The notes under the pieces are model-generated. The model searched no databases and was not told the origin of the DNA. It saw nothing but the letters and a program-made list of their open reading frames with translations. 64,000 bases of DNA, from the NCBI GenBank assembly GCA_021324395.1, contig JAJPJG010000036.1, positions 1-64,000 on the forward strand, read 5' to 3'. This document shows positions 23,026 to 31,264 of this stretch, piece after piece. This DNA comes from Spartobacteria bacterium (GTDB lineage Bacteria > Verrucomicrobiota > Verrucomicrobiia > Chthoniobacterales > Chthoniobacteraceae). The translations under genes were made by a program, and so were the position numbers. Numbering within the stretch: the first letter of the stretch is position 1; each line of letters begins with the position of its first letter.

Positions 23026-24164
23026 TTCGGTTCTCCCGGGAAAGCGTTGTGCTCGATGCCGTCGAGCGCGCGGCCTGCGGCTTTTTTGCCGATGCGATTC
23101 ATGAGCCATGTGCGCTTCGAGATAGGCTGGTAGCCTTCTGCGATCGTCCCGTCCGGTTCCAAAGCGATGTCGCCATAATTGCCTGCTCGTTCGGCCTCCC
23201 AGTGCTCGCTTTCGTTCTGCGGATATTGCGCGCATGAGGGGGCAAACTCACCCCATTGCTTGAAGAAAAACGGGACGCCGGCAGCGGCGCATTGGTCGCG
23301 GAGCGAGCGCGCCCAGTCGGGGTGCATCGGGCGGGCGTGCGCGCCGGATTCTCCGCCGCAGATCAGCCAATGAATACCTGGCTCCGCGAGGCGTTCATAT
23401 TGCACGTTTGAATCGCTCCACCCCATACCCGTCGCAGCAAACTCATAAGGCAGCGTTTCTGTAGCACCAATGAGCCGCACCGGCCCGAGCAGCGGCTCGC
23501 AGCTCAGGAAACGGATTTTCGCTGGGATTTGCAGCAGTTGCGGGATGCGCAAATCGGCGCTCTTTTGCGTGCCAACGCTCGTGCCGATCCAGACGTTTGT
23601 CGGTGCCGCTCCAATTGACTTGCTCGTCACCCAGTCAAGAAGCCACGTGTGCAATTCCAACGCACCGCCAGCGTCCTCGTTATGCTTCATTGCCTTCACG
23701 AGTCGCGACATCCAATTCTCCGGCCTTTTGGTGAGCAGCAGCCAGTCGAGATTCGGCGTGGCGTGGATGAGCGCGAGCAGATCGGCCAGCCATTCGATCG
23801 GCACCTCGTCATCGAGCCAATCGGCCAGCGACGCGCAGAAAACGCGCGGGCGGCGAAAGGTGAACGTGACCTCCGGCCCGGTCGTGGTTACGCCGCCGCA
23901 TGAGCACGACAACACATTTAGCCGCAGAGCCGTCTTACATTTCTCGCAAATCTTCGTTGAGTTCCACTTCAACGGCAGCCGCCAGTTCGCGGCGCTGGTG
24001 CGCAGCCGTGGCGCGCCTTTTCCCCAATGATCCACCTTCTCGATCAGGTGCCGCTTGTCGCGTGTCTCCGCGTAGCAGTGCGCGCACAGCTCATCCACCT
24101 TCGTGCAGCCGATCCACGGGTTAAACGTGTTGTCGCACCATTCGATTTTCGTTTGCGTGCTCAT
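23022..24164 (-). CDS. Phage Gp37/Gp68-type protein (DUF5131)
   Basis: 380 residues from MSTQTKIEWCDNTFNPWIGC. The start IEWCDNTFNPWIGC and the Cys motif WIGCTKVDELCAHCYAE are diagnostic of the DUF5131 family. CTKVDELCAHC gives C-x6-C-x2-C, which suggests an Fe-S or zinc site, and the family is distantly like radical-SAM folds. Later segments (LLTKRPENWM, WIGTSVGTQKSAD, LSCEPLLGPVRL, HWLICGGESGAHARPMHPDW) fit the family. The function is unknown; in other genomes DUF5131 genes often sit beside a three-Cys-motif partner gene, which is absent here. Confidence 0.85.
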   Translation of the reverse strand: MSTQTKIEWCDNTFNPWIGCTKVDELCAHCYAETRDKRHLIEKVDHWGKGAPRLRTSAANWRLPLKWNSTKICEKCKTALRLNVLSCSCGGVTTTGPEVTFTFRRPRVFCASLADWLDDEVPIEWLADLLALIHATPNLDWLLLTKRPENWMSRLVKAMKHNEDAGGALELHTWLLDWVTSKSIGAAPTNVWIGTSVGTQKSADLRIPQLLQIPAKIRFLSCEPLLGPVRLIGATETLPYEFAATGMGWSDSNVQYERLAEPGIHWLICGGESGAHARPMHPDWARSLRDQCAAAGVPFFFKQWGEFAPSCAQYPQNESEHWEAERAGNYGDIALEPDGTIAEGYQPISKRTWLMNRIGKKAAGRALDGIEHNAFPGEPK

Positions 24165-24487
24165 TTTAAATTCAGCTCCGGTTGAAAGCCATGGATCGCC
24201 TCGTGCCGGCGATGCTCGAAAATGGAGCGGGCCTGCTCATCGCTCAGTGCTTCGTAGCGGCCCTCGGTGCCGCCGCGCTCTTCATCTACCAGGTGCACAA
24301 AGCCGAGCTGCACCAGCTCGGTAGTGCGCGGGCGAAATGTGAGAATGTCCATGTGCGCGCGCTCGGCGACCTCGCGCGTGGTGCCGGGGCCGTGCACGCG
24401 CCACGCCTCGAGCACAAGGTAACGCAGCCCGTGCAGGCGCTCGCGCAGGCTCTCGAAAGTGGCGTTGCGGTAATCGATCGGGCTCAT
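24161..24487 (-). CDS. Winged-helix-like prophage regulator
   Basis: 108 residues from MSPIDYRNATFESLRERLHG, start chosen by overlap with the upstream stop. The segment LVLEAWRVHGPGTTREVAERAHM, TFRPRTTELVQLGFV, RYEALSDEQARSIF reads as a winged-helix MarR-like DNA-binding domain. It probably controls middle or late prophage transcription. Confidence 0.58.
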   Translation of the reverse strand: MSPIDYRNATFESLRERLHGLRYLVLEAWRVHGPGTTREVAERAHMDILTFRPRTTELVQLGFVHLVDEERGGTEGRYEALSDEQARSIFEHRRHEAIHGFQPELNLK

Positions 24488-24624
24488 CGGCGGTAATAGA
24501 GATGCTCCATCTCCGGGTTGTCGCGGATCAGGAGCAGGAGCCGGCATTGACGCTCGCCGCTGCGGTGCAAAAGGCGCATGGCCTTTGCGCGCCGGCGGCG
24601 TTGCTTTGCATTGCTGGTTTTCAT
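24484..24624 (-). CDS. Very small basic prophage protein
   Basis: 46 residues from MKTSNAKQRRRRAKAMRLLH. Strongly basic N-terminal half. The start overlaps the upstream stop by ATGA, which supports real translation. No function can be assigned. Confidence 0.45.
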   Translation of the reverse strand: MKTSNAKQRRRRAKAMRLLHRSGERQCRLLLLIRDNPEMEHLYYRR

Positions 24625-24854
24625 GCCTCGATCCTCGCGTTGGCGGCTTTGCGCGGGCCGAGCGCCCACGTGTCGCCGTTGTCTAACAAAATGTATTCCG
24701 TGATCCCGTCCGCGGTTTTGACAAACGCCACGGCGATTTTGCCGGTGCGCATCCGCACCCGCACCTTTGCGCCGGCCGGCAGATCGGTGATCGGCTTGAG
24801 CGCCCGCGCGCCGAAAATGAGCGGCATCTGGGTGCCGTAGACGCGGAACGCCAT
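24621..24854 (-). CDS. Small beta-rich prophage protein
   Basis: 77 residues from MAFRVYGTQMPLIFGARALK. Mostly strands (AGAKVRVRMRTGKIAVAFVK, GITEYILLDNGDTWAL), like a small SH3- or PilZ-type barrel. No family recognised. It is one base from the upstream stop. Confidence 0.5.
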   Translation of the reverse strand: MAFRVYGTQMPLIFGARALKPITDLPAGAKVRVRMRTGKIAVAFVKTADGITEYILLDNGDTWALGPRKAANARIEA

Positions 24855-24855
24855 C

Positions 24856-25341
24856 TTATTTTTTCCTCCGGTTGCGCACGGTGAAAACCAGCATCCAAAG
24901 CTGCTTCACTGTCGCCTCATTGAGCGCGCATTTGAATTGCCGGCGGCAGATCGCGGCGGGGTAGCTGAGCGCCAGCTTGCGCGCGGCGCATTCGACCTCC
25001 AGCTTGCGCATGGCCACGCGGCGATCCTCGGTGCCGTGGCGCGTCTCGGTGCGCAGCGCGTCGCCTTCCTCGCCCGCGAGCCGCTGAAAATGGGCCTTGA
25101 GCGCGAGATAATCGTCCTGCACGCAATCGCACAGCGAAGCCTTGCCCACCGCGAGCTCCTGTTGCTCGTGCCGCCAGTCGGCAAACGGCTGGTCGGTAAA
25201 CGCGAGCGCGTAGCCTTCGCGCGCCAGGATGCAGAGCCGCGCTTTCTGTTCATTGGAAAGCGGGCCGCTAAGCCGCTGCGGAAAGGCGTTGCGCCGGGTG
25301 CGGTTCTGGTTGGAAAACTTCGTGAGCGCGTAGGTTTTCAT
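24856..25341 (-). CDS. Early prophage protein of unknown function (position of Mu gp16)
   Basis: 161 residues from MKTYALTKFSNQNRTRRNAF. Helical, with basic and acidic stretches; ends ATVKQLWMLVFTVRNRRKK. The place after Gam is where Mu-like phages encode the gp16-type regulator, but the sequence does not show that family's pattern clearly. The start overlaps the next gene upstream by 4 bp. Confidence 0.5.
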   Translation of the reverse strand: MKTYALTKFSNQNRTRRNAFPQRLSGPLSNEQKARLCILAREGYALAFTDQPFADWRHEQQELAVGKASLCDCVQDDYLALKAHFQRLAGEEGDALRTETRHGTEDRRVAMRKLEVECAARKLALSYPAAICRRQFKCALNEATVKQLWMLVFTVRNRRKK

Positions 25342-25523
25342 CGGCGGAGATAAGTTGGGCGAATGGTGCCGTCCTCACGCGGCACGAGCGCCGTGGGTTG
25401 ATACTTCTCGCGAGCGGCGGTGAAGCCGCGGTTAAACACCCATTTGTAAAAGATGCGCAGGAGCCACAAGGCGACGAGGATCCCGCCGACCAAAAACACG
25501 AGTGCACCGTCGAGGACAAACAT
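25338..25523 (-). CDS. Small membrane protein
   Basis: 61 residues from MFVLDGALVFLVGGILVALW. A single transmembrane helix covers residues 8-27 and is followed by a basic cytosolic tail (VFNRGFTAAREKY). It may act in superinfection exclusion or be a small regulator, by analogy only. Confidence 0.5.
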   Translation of the reverse strand: MFVLDGALVFLVGGILVALWLLRIFYKWVFNRGFTAAREKYQPTALVPREDGTIRPTYLRR

Positions 25524-25525
25524 GG

Positions 25526-25753
25526 CTAATGTCCCTCCGCGCGGGAAACCGCGGTTTGAATCTCGATGTGCAGCCGGTCATGCTCTTCGCCGGTGATCAA
25601 ATCGTAGGCAAAAAGCGCATCCACAAAGCCGAGCGCGTAGCGATGATTCTCCACCGTCCACGGCAGCGAATCGATCTGCGCGCCGTGCCGGTCGAAGATG
25701 ATCAACGCATCCGGCTTTTTCGGCTGGTTGATCGTGATCGCGAACTCGCTCAT
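25526..25753 (-). CDS. Small prophage protein of unknown function
   Basis: 75 residues from MSEFAITINQPKKPDALIIF, start at 25753 overlapping the Gam stop by 4 bp. The pattern (RHGAQIDSLPWTVENHRYAL, FAYDLITGEEHDRLHIEI) suggests a compact strand-helix protein. Unrecognised family. Confidence 0.5.
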   Translation of the reverse strand: MSEFAITINQPKKPDALIIFDRHGAQIDSLPWTVENHRYALGFVDALFAYDLITGEEHDRLHIEIQTAVSRAEGH

Positions 25754-26301
25754 GCCCCCACCTCCGTGGTGAGACGTTTCTCCGGCTGGCCTTCGCGGTT
25801 CGGGTCGAGGTAGAAGGTTTCGGCCTGCACGATTTCGATGCCGATCGTCTCGAGCACGCCTTCCTCCATTCTCGCGGCCAGGATGGCTTCCTTGTTCACC
25901 TCTTCCTTGGTGCGGATGAAGCAGTTTTCGAATTTCGCGCCGGCTTTCTTGATCCGCTCGGCCACGGCTTTCCACGTGAGCTTTTTCATCGGCTTCGGCT
26001 GCGGCTGGCCGAGGCGGTAACCAAGCCGATTGCCATCGATCACGAGCGAGCGGCTGTCCTTTGGAAACTCCTCGGGATGGACGCTCGCCCATTGCTCGAT
26101 GAGCGCCATGTTGGATTCGATCTTGAGGCCGTATCCGTCGATATATTTGTTGTGCTTATTCGAGACGGCGGCGATTTCCTGGTCGCGCTCGATGATGCTC
26201 GACTCGCGCAAAAGCTGAAGCTTTGCCGTCTCGCGGACGAGGCGTTCGACTTCCTCGCGGGTCTTAAGGCCGGTGCTGATGATTTTGATGCGTGTGGTCA
26301 T
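25750..26301 (-). CDS. Host-nuclease inhibitor Gam-like protein (Mu Gam)
   Basis: 183 residues from MTTRIKIISTGLKTREEVER. It starts with a helical coiled coil (VERLVRETAKLQLLRESSI, ERDQEIAAVSNKHN) followed by FPKDSRSLVIDGNRLGYRLG and the strand region ending KRLTTEVGA. That is the Mu Gam pattern: the protein binds DNA ends and protects linear phage DNA from RecBCD-type nucleases, like bacterial Ku. The place between B and the small early genes fits. The upstream extension to 26382 is rejected since it overlaps the neighbour. Confidence 0.78.
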   Translation of the reverse strand: MTTRIKIISTGLKTREEVERLVRETAKLQLLRESSIIERDQEIAAVSNKHNKYIDGYGLKIESNMALIEQWASVHPEEFPKDSRSLVIDGNRLGYRLGQPQPKPMKKLTWKAVAERIKKAGAKFENCFIRTKEEVNKEAILAARMEEGVLETIGIEIVQAETFYLDPNREGQPEKRLTTEVGA

Positions 26302-26303
26302 TT

Positions 26304-26639
26304 TTAGTTTTTCTCCTGTGGGTTTTTTGCTGCGGTGGCGCGCTGCTCGAAGGCGGCGCGAAATTGAAGAGCCCGGCGCCACGCTTCCTCGCGGCCCAGG
26401 GTGTCGATGCGAAACTTGCGGTTCGTCCCGCCGGCATGCGCGGCGAAGAACAGCGACTCGTGCCCGTGCACCTTCGTGGTGACCAGGCTGATGCCGACAC
26501 AGCCGGTGCGGTTGCGCCGGTCACGCGAGCAGAGCGTGCCGCGGCGTTTACCGCGCGGCTTGCGGACCTTCACGCGCTTGCGCTCGACAAACGCGCGATA
26601 CCATTTCGGGCAATTTGGATCGTGGATGGAAAGACTCAT
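26304..26639 (-). CDS. Small basic prophage protein of unknown function
   Basis: 111 residues from MSLSIHDPNCPKWYRAFVER. It has a very basic stretch (RKRVKVRKPRGKRRGTLCS) and an integrase-like strand GHESLFFAAHAGGTNRKF, and may bind DNA. Overlaps the upstream gene by 4 bp. Confidence 0.5.
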   Translation of the reverse strand: MSLSIHDPNCPKWYRAFVERKRVKVRKPRGKRRGTLCSRDRRNRTGCVGISLVTTKVHGHESLFFAAHAGGTNRKFRIDTLGREEAWRRALQFRAAFEQRATAAKNPQEKN

Positions 26640-26893
26640 AACAAAATCGTCCCCGGTTCCCGCAGTGCCAGCGGCTTTGTTTTTTCTGCCTTCGGCAAAC
26701 CTGTGATCCGCGTGTCACGCGGCACGATTTTCATCTCGAGATTCAACTCTGCGACGAACTCGACTTTTGGATTGTCGCCGTAGGTTCGGTCATACACGAC
26801 GATCCCACGGCTGAGCGCCTTGATGATTGAAGTCACACCTTTGTCGTCTGGAAGCAGGATGCTCGTGTGCCCGATGGTGAGTAAGACTTTCAT
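26636..26893 (-). CDS. Small prophage protein of unknown function
   Basis: 85 residues from MKVLLTIGHTSILLPDDKGV. Strand-rich, e.g. LTIGHTSILLPDDK and KVEFVAELNLEMKIVPRD. Overlaps both neighbours by 4 bp. No family recognised. Confidence 0.5.
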   Translation of the reverse strand: MKVLLTIGHTSILLPDDKGVTSIIKALSRGIVVYDRTYGDNPKVEFVAELNLEMKIVPRDTRITGLPKAEKTKPLALREPGTILL

Positions 26894-27888
26894 CGGCTCG
26901 CCACCTCCTCCGTGACAGCGCCGGCAAAGAGCTCGATGTCCACCGGTTTGCTCTCGGCCATTTCATTGGCGCGTTTGCAGACATCGCGCACGAAGGCCAG
27001 CCGGCCATAATTTGCAGCCTTATCCAGCACGAGCTTCGCGGCTTGCTTGGAAGCTTTCTTCGGGTCGGGATCGGCCCACTTGATGCGGCGCTCGAGCAGC
27101 TTGCAGACGTCGCTCTCGCGCGGTTCGCGCCCCAGGTTGATCCGCTCGGCAAGCCGGTTCCCTGTGAGCTGCCGGCATTCCTCGTATGCCGCGCTCTCGA
27201 GCTTTTTCCAGAGCGTGTCGATGGCGAGATTCACAAACTCGCCCGGCGTCTGGTTCACCAGCGTCACCTGCACGTTGAGGTTGCGCGGGCCGAGGTGATG
27301 CGCCTCCTCGATCACCAGGCAGCGGCGGCTCGCTTTCAAGAGCTGGATCACGAGGTTCAACCGATCGACCTGGCCGTATGGCACATCCTTTTTACCGAGC
27401 GCGACCAGGATCGCGCCGAGGAATGCCATCGGGCTGCCGCCCCACGCTTCGCTCGCCTCGATCCAGAGCAGGCGCTCGCCGTATTTCTCGATGAGCAGCT
27501 TGCGCGCGCAGCTTTTGCCGGAGCCGGTGGGCCCGAGCAGGAAGATCACGCGGCCATTGCCATTCTCGCGCGTGGTCTCGAAAAACGCGCGCTTGAGCTG
27601 GATCACCGGGAAGAGGTCGTCGTAAAACTCCTCCTCGTCGGCCTCCTCGTCGCCGAGCGACTCGATGAGCGCCCAGACTGCGCGGTAATTATTGAGCTGC
27701 TTCTCGAGGTCGAGCTCGGAGAGATCGCCGGCGAGGATGCGATTGAACGTCTTGTCGCTGCCGATCCCGCGGAATTTCTTGAGCAGGAGCGCGAAGGTGA
27801 GTTTCTTCGCCTCCTGGTAATCCTTGATCTTCTGGGCCAGCTCGCGCAGCTCATTTGCCTCCATGGTTTTGAAAAGTTCAGGCGCCAT
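26890..27888 (-). CDS. AAA+ ATPase, Mu B-like target-DNA activator
   Basis: 332 residues from MAPELFKTMEANELRELAQK. Residues about 110-125 hold Walker A GPTGSGKS (FLLGPTGSGKSCARK). Walker B follows (RRCLVIEEAHH). An N-terminal helical HTH-like part precedes them, with DKTFNRILAGDLSELDLEKQ. Mu B binds target DNA as an ATP-driven filament and activates transposase A. The gene lies downstream of A, separated by one small gene. It overlaps that small gene by 11 bp. Confidence 0.85.
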   Translation of the reverse strand: MAPELFKTMEANELRELAQKIKDYQEAKKLTFALLLKKFRGIGSDKTFNRILAGDLSELDLEKQLNNYRAVWALIESLGDEEADEEEFYDDLFPVIQLKRAFFETTRENGNGRVIFLLGPTGSGKSCARKLLIEKYGERLLWIEASEAWGGSPMAFLGAILVALGKKDVPYGQVDRLNLVIQLLKASRRCLVIEEAHHLGPRNLNVQVTLVNQTPGEFVNLAIDTLWKKLESAAYEECRQLTGNRLAERINLGREPRESDVCKLLERRIKWADPDPKKASKQAAKLVLDKAANYGRLAFVRDVCKRANEMAESKPVDIELFAGAVTEEVASR

Positions 27889-28222
27889 GTGCGGCCTCCT
27901 CTCCCGTTATTTCCGCGAGAACATTCCTTGCGCGGAGATAGTTCTCTTCAATCTTTTGCACCAATTCGTGCTCCGGGCAGTTCAGGAAAGTGTCGCAGAT
28001 TTCAACAAGCGTGTTGAACATCTCAGGCGCGGCTGCGATCAACTGCGCGTCCGCCGGGGAATCACTAAAGCAAAACGCGATATGGCGTTCCTCGGTTTCG
28101 ACGACCGTTGTTAAGGCGTAGGAAGCGCCTTCGGATACTCCGGGATCAACCTTCGAGATTGTCCACGGTCCTGGCGTGTGTTTAACGGCTGGTGCCGCAT
28201 TTTCTTTTGTCTGTTTTTTCAT
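27878..28222 (-). CDS. Conserved phage protein (HTPGPW...LIAAAPEM type)
   Basis: 114 residues from MKKQTKENAAPAVKHTPGPW. The start HTPGPW, the segment RHIAFCFSDSPADAQLIAAA and AAPEMFNTLVEICD are the standard signature of a very common small phage/prophage protein of unknown role. It sits between A and B and overlaps the B gene start by 11 bp. Confidence 0.68.
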   Translation of the reverse strand: MKKQTKENAAPAVKHTPGPWTISKVDPGVSEGASYALTTVVETEERHIAFCFSDSPADAQLIAAAPEMFNTLVEICDTFLNCPEHELVQKIEENYLRARNVLAEITGEEAAHGA

Positions 28223-28267
28223 TTTCTCCTGTCGGTTTGTTGTTGTCGTTTGGTTTCCGCCGGGCTG

Positions 28268-30121
28268 TCAGACCGGCAAAATTATTCCGTCCTCTCGAGC
28301 TCGGGCCTCGAGCTTGGCGAGGTGCGCGAGCTCGGCGTCCTCGTCGTAGTGGCGGCGTGTGGAAATGGTCCCCGCGTCCCCGGCGGCGGCGCGGCGTCCC
28401 TTGGCACCGGCGCCGTCGAACAATGGATTCCCAGGCCCACCGGCCGGGAGACGCGGAGAATGGTCGCCACGCGAGGCGATGCTGGCTGCACGCCCTCGCC
28501 CGTCATCGACCTGGGCCACGCGCCCGAGCCTGCGGCCGCTCGGGTGGAAGCTGCGGTATTCGCTGCGCACGGCATCGGTAAAATCCCGCTTGCGATCGAG
28601 CGCGCCGAGCGTGCGGTCGGCCGCGTCGGTTTCCTCGCCGGTCTGGAAGCCGAGCGCGAATTGTGGGCAGCCGTGGATGAGCTCCGCGTGCCCGAGCACC
28701 TTGCCGGTGTCGCGCCCCTCGGCATGCACCAGAGTCGCGCCGGCCTCGGCATTGTAATGGTCGAGGTAAACCGCAAAACGCCCGCCCTCGTGCCGGTAAA
28801 GATTCTCGTGGTAAAACCACCAGGCACGGCGTGCGCCGTCCGGGTCGGTAAAGCGCACTTTCACGTGGCCTTTGCTGGTGGTGATCGTATGCTTGTCCCG
28901 CGCGAAAAGGTAAGCCTGCTCCGGCTCGATCGCGCGCAGCGGGTTCTCCGCAATGCCGCGCGCCCAGATCTCCGCCGGCACGCCGCGGTAAAGCTCGCCC
29001 TCGACCGGCTCGCTATTGACGTAATGGATCTTCGCCTCGATCTGGTCGGTCACTTCCTCGAAGCTGAGGCAGTATTCGCGCGGGTCGCGATGGCCGAGCC
29101 GGCACGCGGTCCAGATTTTATTCTCGCGCTCCATCTCGCCGCGCCGGCGCCCGATCTGGAGCCCCGGAATGGTGGCGCAGATGGTTTGGAAAAAGTTAAA
29201 CCGGTTCTCGATGATCTTCGTGGTCGGGCTTTGCGATTCGATTACCCGCAAACCGAGCGCGCCCATGCCGCCGAGCCGTGCCGCTTCATCCGTGTGGCCG
29301 GCCTCGATCACCGCTTCCTCATCGCCACGCAGCTTTTTGCTCGCCCATGTGCCGCGCTCCCAGCGCTCGCCGATCCGCGGCATGCCGACGTCACGGTAAG
29401 TCTGATGCACCCACTGCCAGATGTCGTCGGCGCGGTAGCTGTCGCGCAGGCGGATCAGGAAATTAAACGAGACGAAATAGAGGCTCGCCACATCGATCAT
29501 CAGCAGGTTTTGCCCGCGCGCGATTCGCACCCCGTATTTGTCCGAGCACGGATCGCCGCCCCACGGCCACGGCACCCAGCAGAGGAAATTATTGCTCATG
29601 TCGTCGCGCTCGAAGAGGTCGCCGGGCTGGAGTGTTTTCTCCGCCCCCAGCGCGTCGATGTAGCTGAGCGTGCGCGGGCAGATGAAGGCGTTGCGGCGGA
29701 CGGATTCGGGCGATTTGTGATACATGGTGACGGCGTGCGGCAGCTCGATCTGCTCACGGAGATGGCGGGTGATGGTGTGTTTGCTCCGGCGGCGCTTGAG
29801 AATGGCGTCGGCCACTTCCTGCCGGCAGGCGTCGTGATGCGCGAGCAGGCGCAACGCGGAGGTTTTCGAGCCGGTCTGGATGTAAAACTTTTTCGCGAGC
29901 TTGCATTCCTCCTCGTTCAGCGTGACGAGCGGTTTGCGGCCGCAGTTGTCGGTTTTTGGCTCGAGCGCCAGCGCGCCGCCCGCAGCGAACTCCCGGCGCC
30001 ACCGCAGGATGGTCGCGGGGGATTGGCCGGCGAGGAAACAGGCTTTGCGCAGGCTGTTGTTTTCGCGCTCGAATCGCGCAACGGTTTCGAGGGCCTCGAG
30101 GCGGTGCTGGGCGATGTTCAT
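28268..30121 (-). CDS. Mu A-like DDE transposase
   Basis: 617 residues from MNIAQHRLEALETVARFERE; this ATG overlaps the stop of the upstream gene by ATGA. An N-terminal helix-turn-helix region (residues 15-60, ACFLAGQSPATILRWRREF) is followed by the RNase-H core. D173/D174 lies in GDLFERDDMSNN, then LLMIDVASLYF, then GMPRIGERWERGTW, and E305 in TKIIENRFNFFQ. The E fits the third DDE residue. The second acidic position seems to be Glu (252 or 255) and not Asp. A pairs phage ends and joins them to target DNA. The C-terminus is a disordered basic tail with Ala/Gly/Arg, as expected for B binding. Confidence 0.88.
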   Translation of the reverse strand: MNIAQHRLEALETVARFERENNSLRKACFLAGQSPATILRWRREFAAGGALALEPKTDNCGRKPLVTLNEEECKLAKKFYIQTGSKTSALRLLAHHDACRQEVADAILKRRRSKHTITRHLREQIELPHAVTMYHKSPESVRRNAFICPRTLSYIDALGAEKTLQPGDLFERDDMSNNFLCWVPWPWGGDPCSDKYGVRIARGQNLLMIDVASLYFVSFNFLIRLRDSYRADDIWQWVHQTYRDVGMPRIGERWERGTWASKKLRGDEEAVIEAGHTDEAARLGGMGALGLRVIESQSPTTKIIENRFNFFQTICATIPGLQIGRRRGEMERENKIWTACRLGHRDPREYCLSFEEVTDQIEAKIHYVNSEPVEGELYRGVPAEIWARGIAENPLRAIEPEQAYLFARDKHTITTSKGHVKVRFTDPDGARRAWWFYHENLYRHEGGRFAVYLDHYNAEAGATLVHAEGRDTGKVLGHAELIHGCPQFALGFQTGEETDAADRTLGALDRKRDFTDAVRSEYRSFHPSGRRLGRVAQVDDGRGRAASIASRGDHSPRLPAGGPGNPLFDGAGAKGRRAAAGDAGTISTRRHYDEDAELAHLAKLEARAREDGIILPV

Positions 30122-30327
30122 ACCAGCGCCTCCCGGCTCGTCTTGAACTCGTGTTCCTTCCAAAAATCCTCGGCGGTGTAGTGCACTCCGCAGCGCGGGC
30201 AATCGAAATGCCGCGCCTCGAGCTTCACGCCAAACTCAACGCTCTTCATGCGCGGCGCGTTTTCCTCGTCGATAATCTGGCCGCAGTCCGGGCAGGCGAT
30301 GTGAGTGCGCATCCAGCGTGGCTTCAT
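30118..30327 (-). CDS. Small zinc-ribbon prophage protein
   Basis: 69 residues from MKPRWMRTHIACPDCGQIID, start chosen by overlap with the upstream stop at 30324. Two pairs CPDC and CPRC form a zinc ribbon. The end overlaps the transposase start by ATGA. A single-strand DNA or RNA binding role is possible. No family name can be given. Confidence 0.55.
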   Translation of the reverse strand: MKPRWMRTHIACPDCGQIIDEENAPRMKSVEFGVKLEARHFDCPRCGVHYTAEDFWKEHEFKTSREALV

Positions 30328-30542
30328 TTCGCGACCTCCACCGTGGGTGCCTCGAGCCCGAGCAGCTCGCACGCGCGCCGGAATGTCTCCGGGTATTCAC
30401 TCACCTCGTAAAGCGCCTGGCGTGTGCCCGGCGGCAGCTTAAAATAATGTGTTCGGCAAAAGCTCTGTCGCGCTTTTTTCTCCGCGCCGCACACGCACAC
30501 CGTGCCGTGCAGGTTTTGGTAGATCACCAGGTCGTCGGTCAT
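30324..30542 (-). CDS. Small Cys-containing prophage protein
   Basis: 72 residues from MTDDLVIYQNLHGTVCVCGA. The VCVCGAEKKARQSFCRTHYF part has CxC and a C-x2-H pair that may bind zinc. The rest is helical (TRQALYEVSEYPETFRRACE). Overlaps both neighbours by 4 bp. No family recognised. Confidence 0.52.
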   Translation of the reverse strand: MTDDLVIYQNLHGTVCVCGAEKKARQSFCRTHYFKLPPGTRQALYEVSEYPETFRRACELLGLEAPTVEVAK

Positions 30543-31261
30543 CGTCCGCCTCCCCGTTTTCCAAAGCGTTCGTTGAGCTCCTCAAACATCGCGCGCGCCA
30601 CATCCGGCACCAGCACGCGGGCCGAGCTGCGCGCCTTGTCGATCACCGCGCTGCGGGCAGTGTGCGGGAGGCTGTCCCAGTGCTTCTCGGCGCCGAGCCA
30701 GCGCTCGAGGCTGCCGAAACCGAGCTCCATCTGCATGTGCACATCCACCGCGCCGCGTTCGCTGCCGCCTTCGAGCCGGTCGCCTTCGCCCTTCACTCCG
30801 GCCCAGAGCCGCGCCGGGTTCACGCCCTCGCTCTCCATCAGCTCCACCGCCTGCCGTGCCAGCTTGCCCAGCGCCGGCGTCCACTTCACCAGATTGCCGG
30901 CCACCGTCGCATCGCGCCCCTTCGCCAGCTCGCAGATCGCATTCCAGCGGTCGGCCCATTCGAGATAACGGTAAGCGGTGCGGCGCGGGATATTCGCGGT
31001 ATCGAGCAGCTCGTCGAATGGCACTGTGCCACGTGGCACACTGCCTCCCTGTTCCCATTTCCCGTGCTGGTTGCCGCCGCGATCACCGCCATTTTTGTGG
31101 CACAAAATTGCTTTCTGCCCGGCGAGCAACCGGCCGCATTCGATCGCGGTCATGAAAAACGCCTTGCTCGCGCCGGTCGCTTTTTCGTGGAGAGCCTTGA
31201 TCCTCTCCCATGCGGGAGAAATGACGGGTGCGGGAGGGATCGGAGCCAGGGATTTGGTCAT
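30539..31261 (-). CDS. Early prophage protein, helical, of unknown function
   Basis: 240 residues from MTKSLAPIPPAPVISPAWER. Helices with KATGASKAFFMTAIECGRLL, a short Gly/Asn loop (HKNGGDRGGNQHGKW), then ANIPRRTAYRYLEWADRW, which looks like a helix-turn-helix. Similar proteins appear early in many Mu-like and other prophages. It may bind DNA and regulate early genes. Confidence 0.55.
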   Translation of the reverse strand: MTKSLAPIPPAPVISPAWERIKALHEKATGASKAFFMTAIECGRLLAGQKAILCHKNGGDRGGNQHGKWEQGGSVPRGTVPFDELLDTANIPRRTAYRYLEWADRWNAICELAKGRDATVAGNLVKWTPALGKLARQAVELMESEGVNPARLWAGVKGEGDRLEGGSERGAVDVHMQMELGFGSLERWLGAEKHWDSLPHTARSAVIDKARSSARVLVPDVARAMFEELNERFGKRGGGR

Positions 31262-31264
31262 GGG

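Noticed and set aside
28178-30181. A 667-residue plus-strand open frame opposite the transposase gene
   Set aside because: It is an antisense shadow. The minus-strand frame has the DDE core and operon overlaps; the plus frame is Arg/Ala/His-rich without a domain.
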